Assembly (NCBI GenBank): GCA_013002925.1 | Contig: JABDLQ010000271.1 | Span: forward strand, 1-20,408 | DNA: 20,408 bases | Direction of reading: 5' to 3' | Origin: Gammaproteobacteria bacterium | GTDB lineage: Bacteria > Pseudomonadota > Gammaproteobacteria > Steroidobacterales > SZUA-146 | In this document: positions 7,416 through 14,832 of the stretch, in pieces | Numbering within the stretch: the stretch's first letter is position 1 | Layout of the letters: each line of letters begins with the position of its first letter | Position numbers and translations under genes: made by a program | Notes under the pieces: model-generated | The model's input: the letters and a program-made list of their open reading frames with translations, nothing else | Database searches by the model: none | Told to the model about the DNA's origin: nothing

Positions 7416-7605
7416 ACTCGGTGCTGCGCACCTCGCCCTGCGGGTCGTCATCGCTGTGCGATGACGCTGTCTCCGCCGGCTGCGCCGGCTCCGGCTCGAA
7501 CCTTCATGGTTTGATTATCTCGGGTTCGAATCCAGCGGGGTTCTGGCTCGCTGCCCTGTTCATCACAGCATGGTTCTTTAAGTTTTTGGCGGAGAGAGAG
7601 GGATT
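7416..7605 (-). repeat. 190-bp tandem repeat, proximal copy, overlapping the 3' end of tRNA-Ser
   Basis: This unit begins inside the tRNA gene: its first 19 bases (7605-7587 in tRNA orientation) are the genuine 3' end of tRNA-Ser, from the T-loop to the encoded CCA. The following 171 bases are spacer, and the next 19 bases (7415-7397) repeat the tRNA end. Hairpins equivalent to those of the distal copy lie at 7446-7466 and about 7475-7489. CGGGTTCGAATCCAGCG at 7521-7537 on the plus strand resembles a tRNA T-arm, but no complete second tRNA can be folded around it. Exact period conservation without indels implies recent duplication or ongoing homogenisation. Confidence 0.95.
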
Positions 7606-7677
7606 CGAACCCTCGATACGGGGTTACCGTATACATGAATTCCAATCATGCGCCTTCGACCACTCGGCCACCTCTCC
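7587..7677 (-). tRNA. serX: tRNA-Ser, anticodon GGA, with encoded CCA
   Basis: The minus strand folds as a class II tRNA of 91 nt. Acceptor GGAGAGG pairs with TCTCTCC (one G-U), discriminator G, then CCA. The anticodon stem is CATGA/TCATG around the loop TTGGAAT, with anticodon GGA at 7643-7641, which reads UCC and UCU serine codons. A long variable arm (TACGG/CCGTA) is diagnostic of serine. The T-arm is GAGGG-TTCGAAT-CCCTC. The last 19 nt are the start of the 190-bp repeat unit. The gene lies 89 bases after the lipoprotein gene and about 550 bases before dapA, on the same strand. The symbol is a guess from the isoacceptor naming. Confidence 0.97.
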
Positions 7678-7766
7678 GTGTCTTGATGTTCCGGTCAGGC
7701 GCCTGAGCCTGAAACGGCCGGCGAAGGTTACCCTACCGGCCTGATTGAAGCAATGCGAAACGTCCC

Positions 7767-8459
7767 TTATAAGAACCCGACGACCCATTCATGTCGGATG
7801 CGATAGCCGCCACCTTCGGGTACCAGTTCCATAATCTTCACGATGGAACGCGCTCCTTCGGACCCATTAAAATCCTGGACCAGGCGCACGAGTATACGTC
7901 CCAGCGCCAGATCTTCCAGCGTCACATCCCGAATCGAAATTTCTGCCGGCCCCGTGCTCTCGATCAGTTCCTTGCGCCGCAAGAGCCAGGATTCACGCTC
8001 TTCGATATCATCCGGTGATCGATAATCTTGCGAATAAAAGGCCAGATAGGCTGGTATATCAGCCCGCGCCCAGGCGTTGATCCAGGCATCCAGCGTGGCT
8101 CGCGGATCGCCATTGAACGGCTCACCAATTTCCAGTGCAGCGCTGGCTGACGTTTGCACAGCGCGATTGGTATCAGGAGACGCCGATTTGTCCGTGTCCG
8201 GCTCGGCCGCTTTGGCTACCACAAGTTGTGGGGGCAAAACGCTGCATGGATCACTCCGTTCTTTGCGTTCGCCGGAAAGCGGCGGGATTTGACGGTTTTT
8301 GGAAGGATCCGGCCTGGACATGTCCGGAGGCACCACAAGCTGCTGTCCCGATTTGCTGTATACGTATTCCTGTGGGCGATCGCAGGCATCACCGGTACCA
8401 CAAGCGCTGAGCAGCAGTATCGCCATACTCCAAACACTGGCGTTTTTGATTTCAGGCAT
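7767..8459 (-). CDS. Lipoprotein with BamC-like N-terminal segment and NTF2-like (Cds6-type) C-terminal domain
   Basis: 230 residues. The signal ends in a lipobox LSAC (17-20); Gly at +2 does not signal inner-membrane retention, so outer-membrane anchoring is likely. After the Cys, EYVYSKSGQQLVVPPDMSRPD (about 31-51) followed by RQIPP resembles the extended N-terminal segment of BamC/NlpB, which in E. coli lies along BamD. A low-complexity linker (about 62-108) follows. The C-terminal part from DPRATLDAWINAWARADIPAY to RHEWV looks like the NTF2-like/SnoaL fold often found on L,D-transpeptidases (Cds6). No BamC helix-grip domains are visible. In E. coli, bamC lies directly after dapA; here the gene lies upstream of dapA, across the tRNA. 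Possible envelope role, not proven. ATG at 8459, with GGAG upstream. Confidence 0.8.
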   Translation of the reverse strand: MPEIKNASVWSMAILLLSACGTGDACDRPQEYVYSKSGQQLVVPPDMSRPDPSKNRQIPPLSGERKERSDPCSVLPPQLVVAKAAEPDTDKSASPDTNRAVQTSASAALEIGEPFNGDPRATLDAWINAWARADIPAYLAFYSQDYRSPDDIEERESWLLRRKELIESTGPAEISIRDVTLEDLALGRILVRLVQDFNGSEGARSIVKIMELVPEGGGYRIRHEWVVGFL

Positions 8460-8584
8460 AAACTAACGACTCCAAACGATATTCAGTCACAGGGTGATCA
8501 GAAGCAGCGGTCTTTGGCGAACCTGGGCTGCCGGTATAAAATTTGACTGCATTCTAGCCTATTTGACGCGAGAATCAGAGACAT

Positions 8585-8612
8585 TTGCACACCGCCCAAC
8601 TCGCGGTACACT
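8585..8612 (+). promoter_or_regulatory. Possible promoter for the rightward genes
   Basis: TTGCAC (8585-8590) and TACACT (8607-8612) are 16 bases apart, in the 182-base region between the divergent lipoprotein and ACT-domain genes. The -35 match is poor (3 of 6). The predicted start would leave a leader of about 22 bases before the ATG at 8642. Weak call. Confidence 0.3.
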
Positions 8613-8641
8613 CTCCATTGTTCTTTGCGGTGACCACCTTT

Positions 8642-9172
8642 ATGCCACATTATCTGCTGATCTCTGCCATCGGACCCGAACGCACCGGTCTGGTTCACGA
8701 ATTGACGACGAAAGTGCTCGATTGCGGCGGCAACATTGACGAAAGCCGGATGGCGACGCTCGGCCAGGAGTTTGCGACGTTAATGCTGGTATCGGGTAAT
8801 TGGCACACACTGGCCAAACTCGAGTCCGAACTCGCTGCTCTGGAAGATGGATCAGCGATGAACATTACGTGCCGGCGTACGGAATCGATGCCTCCGAAGC
8901 AAGACTTGCTGCCCTATTCTGTGGATGTGGTAGCGCTCGATGCGGCCGGAATAGTTCACGCAGTTTCAGGTTTTTTCAGCGCGCGCAAAATTGCCATTGC
9001 GGAAATGGCGACACACTGCCACGCAGCTGCACATACCGGAGCAAACATTTTTAACATGCAAATGATCGTCAGCATTCCCAGCAATCTGCACATTGCCCGT
9101 CTGCGTGACGAATTTGCGGAATTTTGCGACGATTTAAATATCGATGCTATTTTGGAACCTGCCAAAACCTGA
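8642..9172 (+). CDS. ACT-domain protein, glycine cleavage system repressor (GcvR) family
   Basis: 176 residues with two ACT-type ligand domains: residues about 2-75 (HYLLISAIGPERTGLVHELT) and about 92-168 (YSVDVVALDAAGIVHAVSGF). This is the layout of GcvR, which in E. coli binds GcvA and modulates glycine-cleavage genes. No DNA-binding domain is present, as expected. The start is the ATG at 8642 (MPHYLLISAIGPERTG); the frame is open to a TTG at 8585, which has no ribosome site. In many gammaproteobacteria such a gene lies next to bcp, as here (18-base gap), away from gcv genes, so a role in glycine regulation cannot be assumed. First gene of the plus-strand block. Confidence 0.88.
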   Translation: MPHYLLISAIGPERTGLVHELTTKVLDCGGNIDESRMATLGQEFATLMLVSGNWHTLAKLESELAALEDGSAMNITCRRTESMPPKQDLLPYSVDVVALDAAGIVHAVSGFFSARKIAIAEMATHCHAAAHTGANIFNMQMIVSIPSNLHIARLRDEFAEFCDDLNIDAILEPAKT

Positions 9173-9190
9173 CTACCTTTGAGGAAAAAC

Positions 9191-9661
9191 ATGAGTGCTC
9201 CAAAGACCGGAAGAAAAGTTAAAAACTTCAAAGCGCCCGCCACCGGGGATAAAACGATAGAGCTGAAGGATTTGCTCGGTTCGAATGTCGTTATCTATTT
9301 TTACCCAAAAGACAGCACGCCCGGATGTACCACTGAAGGTCAGGATTTTCGCGATAACAGCCTGAAATTCAAACGCCGAAACACCGTGGTGCTCGGGGTC
9401 TCGCGTGACAGCCTCAGGAGTCACGAGAATTTCCGCAACAAGCACAATTTCAAATTTGATTTGATCTCGGATGCTGATGAAAAACTGTGCAAACAGTTTG
9501 ATGTCATCAAGGAAAAAAACATGTACGGACGCAAGGTATTGGGCATAGAACGCAGCACGTTTTTGCTCGACGACGAAGGCAAACTCCGCCGCGAGTGGCG
9601 GAAAGTCAAAGTCAAAGGCCATGTCGATGAAGTGCTGCAGGCGATCGCAGACCTGGGATGA
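9191..9661 (+). CDS. bcp: Thiol peroxidase of the PrxQ/BCP family
   Basis: Cytoplasmic peroxiredoxin that reduces hydrogen and organic peroxides. 156 residues from the ATG at 9191, with a GAGG ribosome site; a TTG at 9179 is also in frame but less likely. The peroxidatic Cys46 is in STPGCTTEG, within the PxxxT/SxxC signature (Pro39, Thr43). The resolving Cys found five residues later in E. coli BCP is replaced by Gln51. A further Cys (Cys100 in DEKLCKQF) is the only other cysteine visible. The catalytic-fold Arg is in GIERSTFLLD. It overlaps the PIN-PhoH gene by ATGA (9658-9661), so translational coupling is likely. Confidence 0.95.
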   Translation: MSAPKTGRKVKNFKAPATGDKTIELKDLLGSNVVIYFYPKDSTPGCTTEGQDFRDNSLKFKRRNTVVLGVSRDSLRSHENFRNKHNFKFDLISDADEKLCKQFDVIKEKNMYGRKVLGIERSTFLLDDEGKLRREWRKVKVKGHVDEVLQAIADLG

Positions 9662-11058
9662 CAGCTAGCCGTATTTTTGTGCTGGATACCAACGTTCTGA
9701 TGCATGATCCAACGGCGATGTTTCGCTTTGATGAACACGACGTGTATATCCCAATGGTGGTTCTGGAGGAACTCGATCGCGGCAAAAAGGGGTTGTCTGA
9801 AGCGGCTCGGAATGCTCGCCAGGCTAGTCGGTTCCTCGATGATCTGCTACGCGATCATGACAAAGCAGCAATTGATCGAGGCATCCAGTTACCGGGGCAG
9901 TTCCGCCGCAACGGTGATGAAATGGTTAGCGCCGGTCGGCTGTTTTTTCAAACCACCACCCAGCGCGCAGCGCTACCCGATACACTCGCCGGCAACATTC
10001 CGGACAACAATGTGCTGGGCACGACGCTGGCTACCCAAAACGAACATGCCACGGCCCAGGTCACGCTGGTGTCAAAAGACATCAATTTGCGCATCAAGGC
10101 AGCAGTACTTGGTATTCATGCAGAAGATTACTTCAATGATAAAACGCTGGATGATGTGGACCTGCTGTTTTGCGGGTTCACCGAACTTGCGGAGGATTTT
10201 TGGGAGTCCCATAGCAAGGATATCGACGCCTGGAAAGAGGACGGCCGCACGTTCTATAAAATCAGCGGCGCCGATGTCGCCAATTGGGTGCCCGGCCAAT
10301 TTGTTTACACTACGGACGGTAGCGCCTTTGAGGCAACCGTTCGCTCAACAGACGACGAGGACGCGGTAGTTGAAGTCGTGACTGATTACACTAGTGACAG
10401 CCATGACGTGTGGGGAATCAGGGCTCGCAACCGGGAACAAAATTATGTGCTGAATCTGCTGCTCGATGATGACATCGATTTGGTCACAATTTTAGGGGCT
10501 GCAGGCACCGGTAAAACATTACTGGCCCTGGCTGCAGGATTGCGACAGACGCTGGATGACAATCGCTACAAAGAAATAATCATGACGCGTGTCACGGTGC
10601 CGCTGGGCGAAGACATCGGATTTTTACCGGGTACGGAAGAAGAAAAAATGGAGCCGTGGATGGGGGCATTGATGGATAATCTCGAAGTTCTGAACCATGG
10701 TGAAGACGTTGGTTCGTGGGGCCGTGACGCAACCCACGATCTGATACGCAATCGAATCAAAATACGATCATTGAATTTTATGCGCGGACGCACATTTTTT
10801 AATCGTTACATTATCGTCGATGAGGCTCAAAACCTGACCGCCAAACAAATGAAAGCACTCATTACGCGCGCCGGACCCGGTACCAAACTGGTGGTAGCCG
10901 GAAACGTTGCACAAATCGACACACCCTACCTGACTGAGACCACGTCGGGACTAACGTATGTAGTCAATCGCTTCAAGAGCTGGGCCCATTCCGGTCACAT
11001 TACGTTGTTGCAGGGGGAGCGCTCGCGACTCGCCGATCATGCCGCAGAGCTTCTGTAG
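9658..11058 (+). CDS. PIN-PhoH fusion protein (PhoH2/YlaK-type RNA helicase-nuclease)
   Basis: 466 residues. An N-terminal PIN nuclease domain (about 5-150) has the acidic residues Asp10 in VLDTNVLMHD and Glu37/Glu38 in VVLEELDRG. A middle segment (about 165-260) leads to a PhoH ATPase domain with Walker A GAAGTGKT (280-287), TRVTVPLGEDIGFLPGTEEEKM, Walker B VDEAQN (Asp388, Glu389), and TRAGPGTKLVVAGN, then a C-terminal GERSRLADHAAELL. Characterised PhoH2 proteins unwind and cut RNA. In this type the PIN and helicase are fused on one chain, unlike classic E. coli PhoH. The partner antitoxin PhoAT known from mycobacteria is not seen; the upstream gene is bcp. ATG at 9658 overlaps the bcp stop. 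Confidence 0.95.
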   Translation: MTASRIFVLDTNVLMHDPTAMFRFDEHDVYIPMVVLEELDRGKKGLSEAARNARQASRFLDDLLRDHDKAAIDRGIQLPGQFRRNGDEMVSAGRLFFQTTTQRAALPDTLAGNIPDNNVLGTTLATQNEHATAQVTLVSKDINLRIKAAVLGIHAEDYFNDKTLDDVDLLFCGFTELAEDFWESHSKDIDAWKEDGRTFYKISGADVANWVPGQFVYTTDGSAFEATVRSTDDEDAVVEVVTDYTSDSHDVWGIRARNREQNYVLNLLLDDDIDLVTILGAAGTGKTLLALAAGLRQTLDDNRYKEIIMTRVTVPLGEDIGFLPGTEEEKMEPWMGALMDNLEVLNHGEDVGSWGRDATHDLIRNRIKIRSLNFMRGRTFFNRYIIVDEAQNLTAKQMKALITRAGPGTKLVVAGNVAQIDTPYLTETTSGLTYVVNRFKSWAHSGHITLLQGERSRLADHAAELL

Positions 11059-11139
11059 CTCCCGGGGTCCTGACAGCGCGTGCTGGAACTAAAGACCTGC
11101 CCGCAAGTCTTAGACGGTGTCAATGTACCGGAGCGACTC

Positions 11140-12636
11140 TTGAAACCACTACTGATACTGCTATTGCTGGGTCCGTTGGCGACCACTCCTGTATTGGCCA
11201 ACAACGATTTGCCGGATATCGGGCTGTCTGCGAGCGCCAGGATTTCAAGCTCACAGGAATATCAGATTGGACGTGCCATCGTGCGCAACCTCCATCAACA
11301 GGGCGCGATTGTCACCGACCCGGAGATTACCGCTTACATTCAGTCGATTGGCAGCCGCATTGCAGTACATGCGCATGATGGCAACCAACGCTTTACTTTC
11401 TTTGTTGTCGATGATCCGCAAATAAACGCGTTTGCTTTACCGGGCGGTTTTATCGGTGTTCACACCGGATTAATCAACGCCACGAGCAACGAAAACGAGC
11501 TTGCAGGCGTTCTGGCCCACGAGATTGCACACGTGAGTCAGAAACACATTGCCCGCATGATTGAATCCAGCGGTCAGACCAGCATACTGACCACTGCCGC
11601 GATCGTGGCCGCTGTGCTGATCGGTGGGCTGACCGGTGCCGGTGGAGATGCCATGGGCGCTGCCGTTTCGGTAGCTCAGGGGGCAGCGATGCAACAGCAA
11701 ATCAACTTTACCCGTGAAAATGAATATGAAGCGGACAGGATTGGAATTACTTATCTGGCCGATGCGGGTTTTGACCCGCAGGGCATGCCCACGTTTTTTA
11801 AAACACTCGCACGCAAGACCGGCACCTCAGGCATTCAAATTCCCGAGTTTTTTCGCACCCATCCCATGACCAGCAATCGCATTGCCGAAACCAGCGACCG
11901 GGCGAACCAGCTTGCGCAACTCGACGTACCAAGCAGCACCAGTTATAAGCTCGCGAAGGCGCGTTTGAGTGTACTCGCACACGACAATCCGACCACCGCC
12001 TTGCAAAATATCGAGGATCGCATCGAAGGGCACCCTACCGAAGAACGTGACGAATTACAGTACGCGTATGCGCTGGCGCTGATTCGCTCAGGGCGCGCCG
12101 GCCAGGCCGTGGAGTTGCTGGAGCCGTTGCTGCAAAGGAACCAGGGCATTATTGCTTTTCACACCATTTATGCCGAAGCGCTGCATGCTAGTGGCGACGT
12201 TGAAGACGCTCTGAAAAGCTACGACAAATCCCAGCAGTTATTTCCGCGCAACGTTCCGATCACGATGAGCCACTCTGCGGCGCTTATCGAGAACGACCGC
12301 CCTGAAAAAGCTCGCAAACTGATGCTGGACCTGGTGAACAATGTAAACTACACGACGGAACAGCTGCGTTTACTCGCAATGGCCGCGAGCAGCGCAGGCT
12401 ACAGCGGAGATGCACATTACTACATGTCAGAGTTTCATGTGCTCAATGGCGAACTGATACTTGCAGCAGACCAGCTCGAAATGGCGCTGAAGGCACCCGA
12501 TATCCGTGACTATCAATACGCACGCATAGAATCACGTTTGCAGCAGATTCAGGAAGTCATCAGAAACAGCCGCAAACAGCAGCGGAAACCACGCCGCGAA
12601 CCGGGTCCCAGAGAATTGGCCATTGCTGTGAATTGA
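11140..12636 (+). CDS. bepA: Periplasmic M48 metalloprotease with TPR repeats, BepA/YfgC-like
   Basis: BepA degrades or chaperones outer-membrane proteins such as LptD that stall at the BAM complex. I start at the TTG at 11140: it gives a textbook signal peptide (MKPLLILLLLGPLATTPVLA), has GGAG 6-10 bases upstream, and yields 498 residues (E. coli BepA is 487). A GTG at 11080 is in frame but adds a 20-residue leader before the signal. Zinc site: HEIAH (His127, Glu128, His131) and Glu197 in ENEYEADRIG. FFRTHPMTSNRIAE matches the region of the plug histidine in BepA. Residues after about 290 form TPR-like helical pairs. It follows the PhoH gene by 81 bases. Confidence 0.93.
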   Translation: MKPLLILLLLGPLATTPVLANNDLPDIGLSASARISSSQEYQIGRAIVRNLHQQGAIVTDPEITAYIQSIGSRIAVHAHDGNQRFTFFVVDDPQINAFALPGGFIGVHTGLINATSNENELAGVLAHEIAHVSQKHIARMIESSGQTSILTTAAIVAAVLIGGLTGAGGDAMGAAVSVAQGAAMQQQINFTRENEYEADRIGITYLADAGFDPQGMPTFFKTLARKTGTSGIQIPEFFRTHPMTSNRIAETSDRANQLAQLDVPSSTSYKLAKARLSVLAHDNPTTALQNIEDRIEGHPTEERDELQYAYALALIRSGRAGQAVELLEPLLQRNQGIIAFHTIYAEALHASGDVEDALKSYDKSQQLFPRNVPITMSHSAALIENDRPEKARKLMLDLVNNVNYTTEQLRLLAMAASSAGYSGDAHYYMSEFHVLNGELILAADQLEMALKAPDIRDYQYARIESRLQQIQEVIRNSRKQQRKPRREPGPRELAIAVN

Positions 12637-12814
12637 TGCCGTCTGCTATCCGCCTCACCCGCAAGCCAATAACAAACTTACTATCGCGTTATGTGACTCA
12701 CTCCGTCATGCATCTGTGACCACGCGACGTATGCCCTGCCACGAGATTCAACTACAACCTCGTGATGCGACCTGGCCGGTCCCGCCAAATACCGCCTCCC
12801 GATATGCGTAGCTC
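12637..12814. other. Intergenic region between bepA and the suf promoter
   Basis: No ORF with a credible start or ribosome site. A short inverted repeat CACGAG/CTCGTG (from about 12740 to 12764, 13-base loop) lacks a T-run, so it is not a convincing terminator for bepA. The suf promoter-operator begins at about 12815. Confidence 0.5.
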
Positions 12815-12843
12815 TTCAAAATTGCACTAAATGGGACTAGAAT
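12815..12843 (+). promoter_or_regulatory. Probable suf operon promoter
   Basis: TTCAAA (12815-12820, 4 of 6 to consensus) and TAGAAT (12838-12843, 5 of 6) are 17 bases apart, 51 bases before the regulator's ATG. The -10 lies inside the palindromic operator, so an occupied operator would block RNA polymerase. Confidence 0.6.
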
Positions 12844-12849
12844 AGTCCC
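12833..12849. promoter_or_regulatory. Palindromic operator, IscR type-1-like
   Basis: GGGACTA-GAA-TAGTCCC is a perfect 7-bp inverted repeat with a 3-base centre. Its core GACTAGAATAGTC fits the GACT-N5-AGTC core of type 1 IscR sites except for one base in the A/T-rich centre. It overlaps the -10 hexamer of the suf promoter and precedes a gene for an Rrf2-family regulator with three candidate cluster cysteines, so it is most simply that protein's own operator. Confidence 0.7.
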
Positions 12850-12893
12850 TATTAGCAATAACCGCCCGCGCCGCAGGCTGGAAGGAAGCGATC

Positions 12894-13361
12894 ATGTTGA
12901 GGATGAGCCGGATGACAGATTACGGCACCGTAGTGCTGGCCACCCTGGCGGGCCGCCCGGATACCGTGCATAGCGCGTCAGAGCTTGTTGATGCCACGGG
13001 GCTCAATGAACCTACAGTACGCAAGATATTGAAAACACTGACGAAAGCCAATCTGGTGGTGTCGTTTCGCGGTCCACAGGGGGGTTATGCCCTGAATGGC
13101 GAAGCCACCTCGATCAGTGCCGCCAGAATTCTGGACGCGCTGGAAGGCCCGGTGGCACTGACTGAATGCAGCGCCGCAGAGGGCAACTGCCAGATTCAGT
13201 CGTGTTGCACCGTCGGGCGCAGCTGGCAACTGATCAATCACCGCATCCGGGTTGCGCTGGAAGACGTATCACTGGCGCAGCTGGTGGCCGGTGGGCCTGT
13301 GGAGGGCAACCCGATAGAACTCGATTTTTCAATACCGCAAACCTTGCGTGACGCGCACTAA
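12894..13361 (+). CDS. Rrf2-family regulator of the SUF operon
   Basis: 155 residues. An N-terminal winged helix-turn-helix runs from MTDYGTVVLATLA through SELVDATGLNEPTVRKILKTLT to FRGPQGGYALN (wing). Cys92, Cys99 and Cys104 (plus Cys105), in ECSAAEGNCQIQSCC, match the three cluster-ligating cysteines of IscR (92, 98, 104). The IscR ligand His107 is not conserved here (Val107). It is most like the 'SUF system Fe-S assembly regulator' group found at the head of proteobacterial suf operons. The ATG at 12894 has GGAAGGAAG just upstream; ATGs at 12903 and 12912 are alternatives. It begins the suf operon, 14 bases before sufB, and probably represses it when the cluster is loaded. Confidence 0.93.
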   Translation: MLRMSRMTDYGTVVLATLAGRPDTVHSASELVDATGLNEPTVRKILKTLTKANLVVSFRGPQGGYALNGEATSISAARILDALEGPVALTECSAAEGNCQIQSCCTVGRSWQLINHRIRVALEDVSLAQLVAGGPVEGNPIELDFSIPQTLRDAH

Positions 13362-13375
13362 CAGAGAACGAATCT

Positions 13376-14824
13376 ATGGCAAACACACGGGATAATATGC
13401 ACGAGCTGGTAGAGCGCAAATATCAGCACGGCTTTGTGACCGACATCGAATCGGAGACGCTGCCTCCGGGTCTGGATGAATCGGTGATTCGCAGAATTTC
13501 GGCGATAAAAAACGAGCCTGCATTTTTGCTCGACTGGCGTCTGAAAGCTTACCGGCGGTGGCTCAAAATGGAGGCCCCGGACTGGGCCCAGTTAAATATA
13601 GAACCCATCGATTACCAGGCTATTTCGTATTACTCAGCGCCCAAGGCTGACAAGGACAAGCCGCAGAGTCTCGCAGACGTCGACCCAAAACTGCTTGAGA
13701 CGTATGACAAGCTGGGCATCCCGCTGCATGAGCGCGCGCGTCTTGCGGGTGTGGCCGTGGACGCCGTTTTTGACAGTGTCTCGGTAGCCACGACATTTCG
13801 CGACAAACTGGCAGAAGCCGGCGTAATTTTTTGCTCGTTTTCAGAGGCGGTGAAAGATCACCCTGACCTTATTGAGAAATACCTGGGCACTGTTGTGTCG
13901 CATGCGGACAACTATTTTGCCGCCCTGAATTCTGCAGTGTTCACGGATGGATCGTTCGTTTATATCCCACCCGGTGTACGGTGCCCGATGGAATTGTCGA
14001 CCTATTTTCGTATCAATGCTGCGAATACCGGGCAATTTGAGCGGACGTTGATCATTGCCGATAAAGGCAGTCATGTCAGTTATCTGGAAGGCTGTACAGC
14101 GCCGATGCGCGATGAAAACCAGTTGCATGCTGCGGTGGTGGAGTTAATTGCGCTGGATGATGCTGAAATCAAATATTCGACGGTACAGAACTGGTATCCG
14201 GGTGATGAAAATGGCGTCGGCGGAATCTACAATTTTGTGACAAAGCGTGGCGACTGCAAAGGCATTAATTCAAAAATTTCGTGGACCCAGGTCGAAACCG
14301 GTTCAGCCATTACCTGGAAATATCCAAGCTGTATTCTGCGTGGGGATAACTCGGTGGGAGAATTTTACTCTGTAGCAGTCGCCAACAACTGGCAACAAGC
14401 CGACACTGGCACGAAGATGATACACATTGGAAAAAACACCCGCAGCACGATTATCTCCAAAGGGATATCAGCCGGCCGGGCACAAAACTCCTATCGGGGC
14501 CTGGTAAAAATCATGCCCACAGCGAGCAACGCCCGCAATTTTGCACAATGCGATTCGCTGTTGATGGGCGACAAATGCGGCGCCCACACCTTTCCATACA
14601 TTGAAGTGAAAAACCCGACGGCAAAAGTCGAACACGAGGCGACAACGTCAAAGATTGGCGAAGACCAATTGTTCTACTGTTTGCAACGCGGAATTTCGGA
14701 AGAAGACGCCGTCAGCCTGATTGTCAATGGCTTTTGCAAAGATGTATTTAAAAAATTACCAATGGAATTTGCCGTTGAGGCGCAGGCGCTGTTGAACGTC
14801 AGCCTTGAAGGCGCAGTGGGTTAG
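13376..14824 (+). CDS. sufB: Fe-S cluster assembly scaffold subunit SufB
   Basis: Core of the SufBC2D scaffold that builds Fe-S clusters in the cytoplasm. The 482-residue length is near E. coli SufB (495). The C-terminal beta-helix and helical part carry the family signature: Cys392 in QCDSLLMGDKCGAHT corresponds to E. coli Cys405, and His420/Glu421 in VEHEATTSKIG to His433/Glu434 at the SufB-SufD interface. FAVEAQALLNVSLEGAVG ends the protein in the usual way. The ATG at 13376 is 14 bases after the regulator and 8 bases separate its stop from sufC, consistent with one transcript. Confidence 0.98.
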   Translation: MANTRDNMHELVERKYQHGFVTDIESETLPPGLDESVIRRISAIKNEPAFLLDWRLKAYRRWLKMEAPDWAQLNIEPIDYQAISYYSAPKADKDKPQSLADVDPKLLETYDKLGIPLHERARLAGVAVDAVFDSVSVATTFRDKLAEAGVIFCSFSEAVKDHPDLIEKYLGTVVSHADNYFAALNSAVFTDGSFVYIPPGVRCPMELSTYFRINAANTGQFERTLIIADKGSHVSYLEGCTAPMRDENQLHAAVVELIALDDAEIKYSTVQNWYPGDENGVGGIYNFVTKRGDCKGINSKISWTQVETGSAITWKYPSCILRGDNSVGEFYSVAVANNWQQADTGTKMIHIGKNTRSTIISKGISAGRAQNSYRGLVKIMPTASNARNFAQCDSLLMGDKCGAHTFPYIEVKNPTAKVEHEATTSKIGEDQLFYCLQRGISEEDAVSLIVNGFCKDVFKKLPMEFAVEAQALLNVSLEGAVG

Positions 14825-14832
14825 GAATCACT

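Noticed and set aside
7217..7605. CRISPR array or insertion sequence
   Set aside because: Units are 190 bp with no short repeat/spacer alternation, and there are no terminal inverted repeats or transposase.
7448..7645. Minus-strand frame starting inside the tRNA-Ser gene
   Set aside because: It begins in the anticodon-arm region and uses tRNA sequence as codons; better explained by the tRNA and repeat.
7695..7706. TCAGGCGCCTGA palindrome upstream of the tRNA
   Set aside because: A perfect 12-bp palindrome, but isolated, with no known operator match; one of this length could occur by chance in GC-rich leader sequence.
7132..7744. Two overlapping plus-strand frames across the repeat array and tRNA
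   Set aside because: Their near identity comes from the DNA repeat, and one reads through the tRNA gene in antisense. No start signal.
7678..7766. TTGCTT-N17-TAACCT as a promoter for tRNA-Ser
   Set aside because: The -10 matches only 3 of 6 bases and would leave an unusually long 5' leader of about 50 nt.
12740..12764. Hairpin CACGAG/CTCGTG as the bepA terminator
   Set aside because: Only 6 bp with a 13-base loop and no following T-run.
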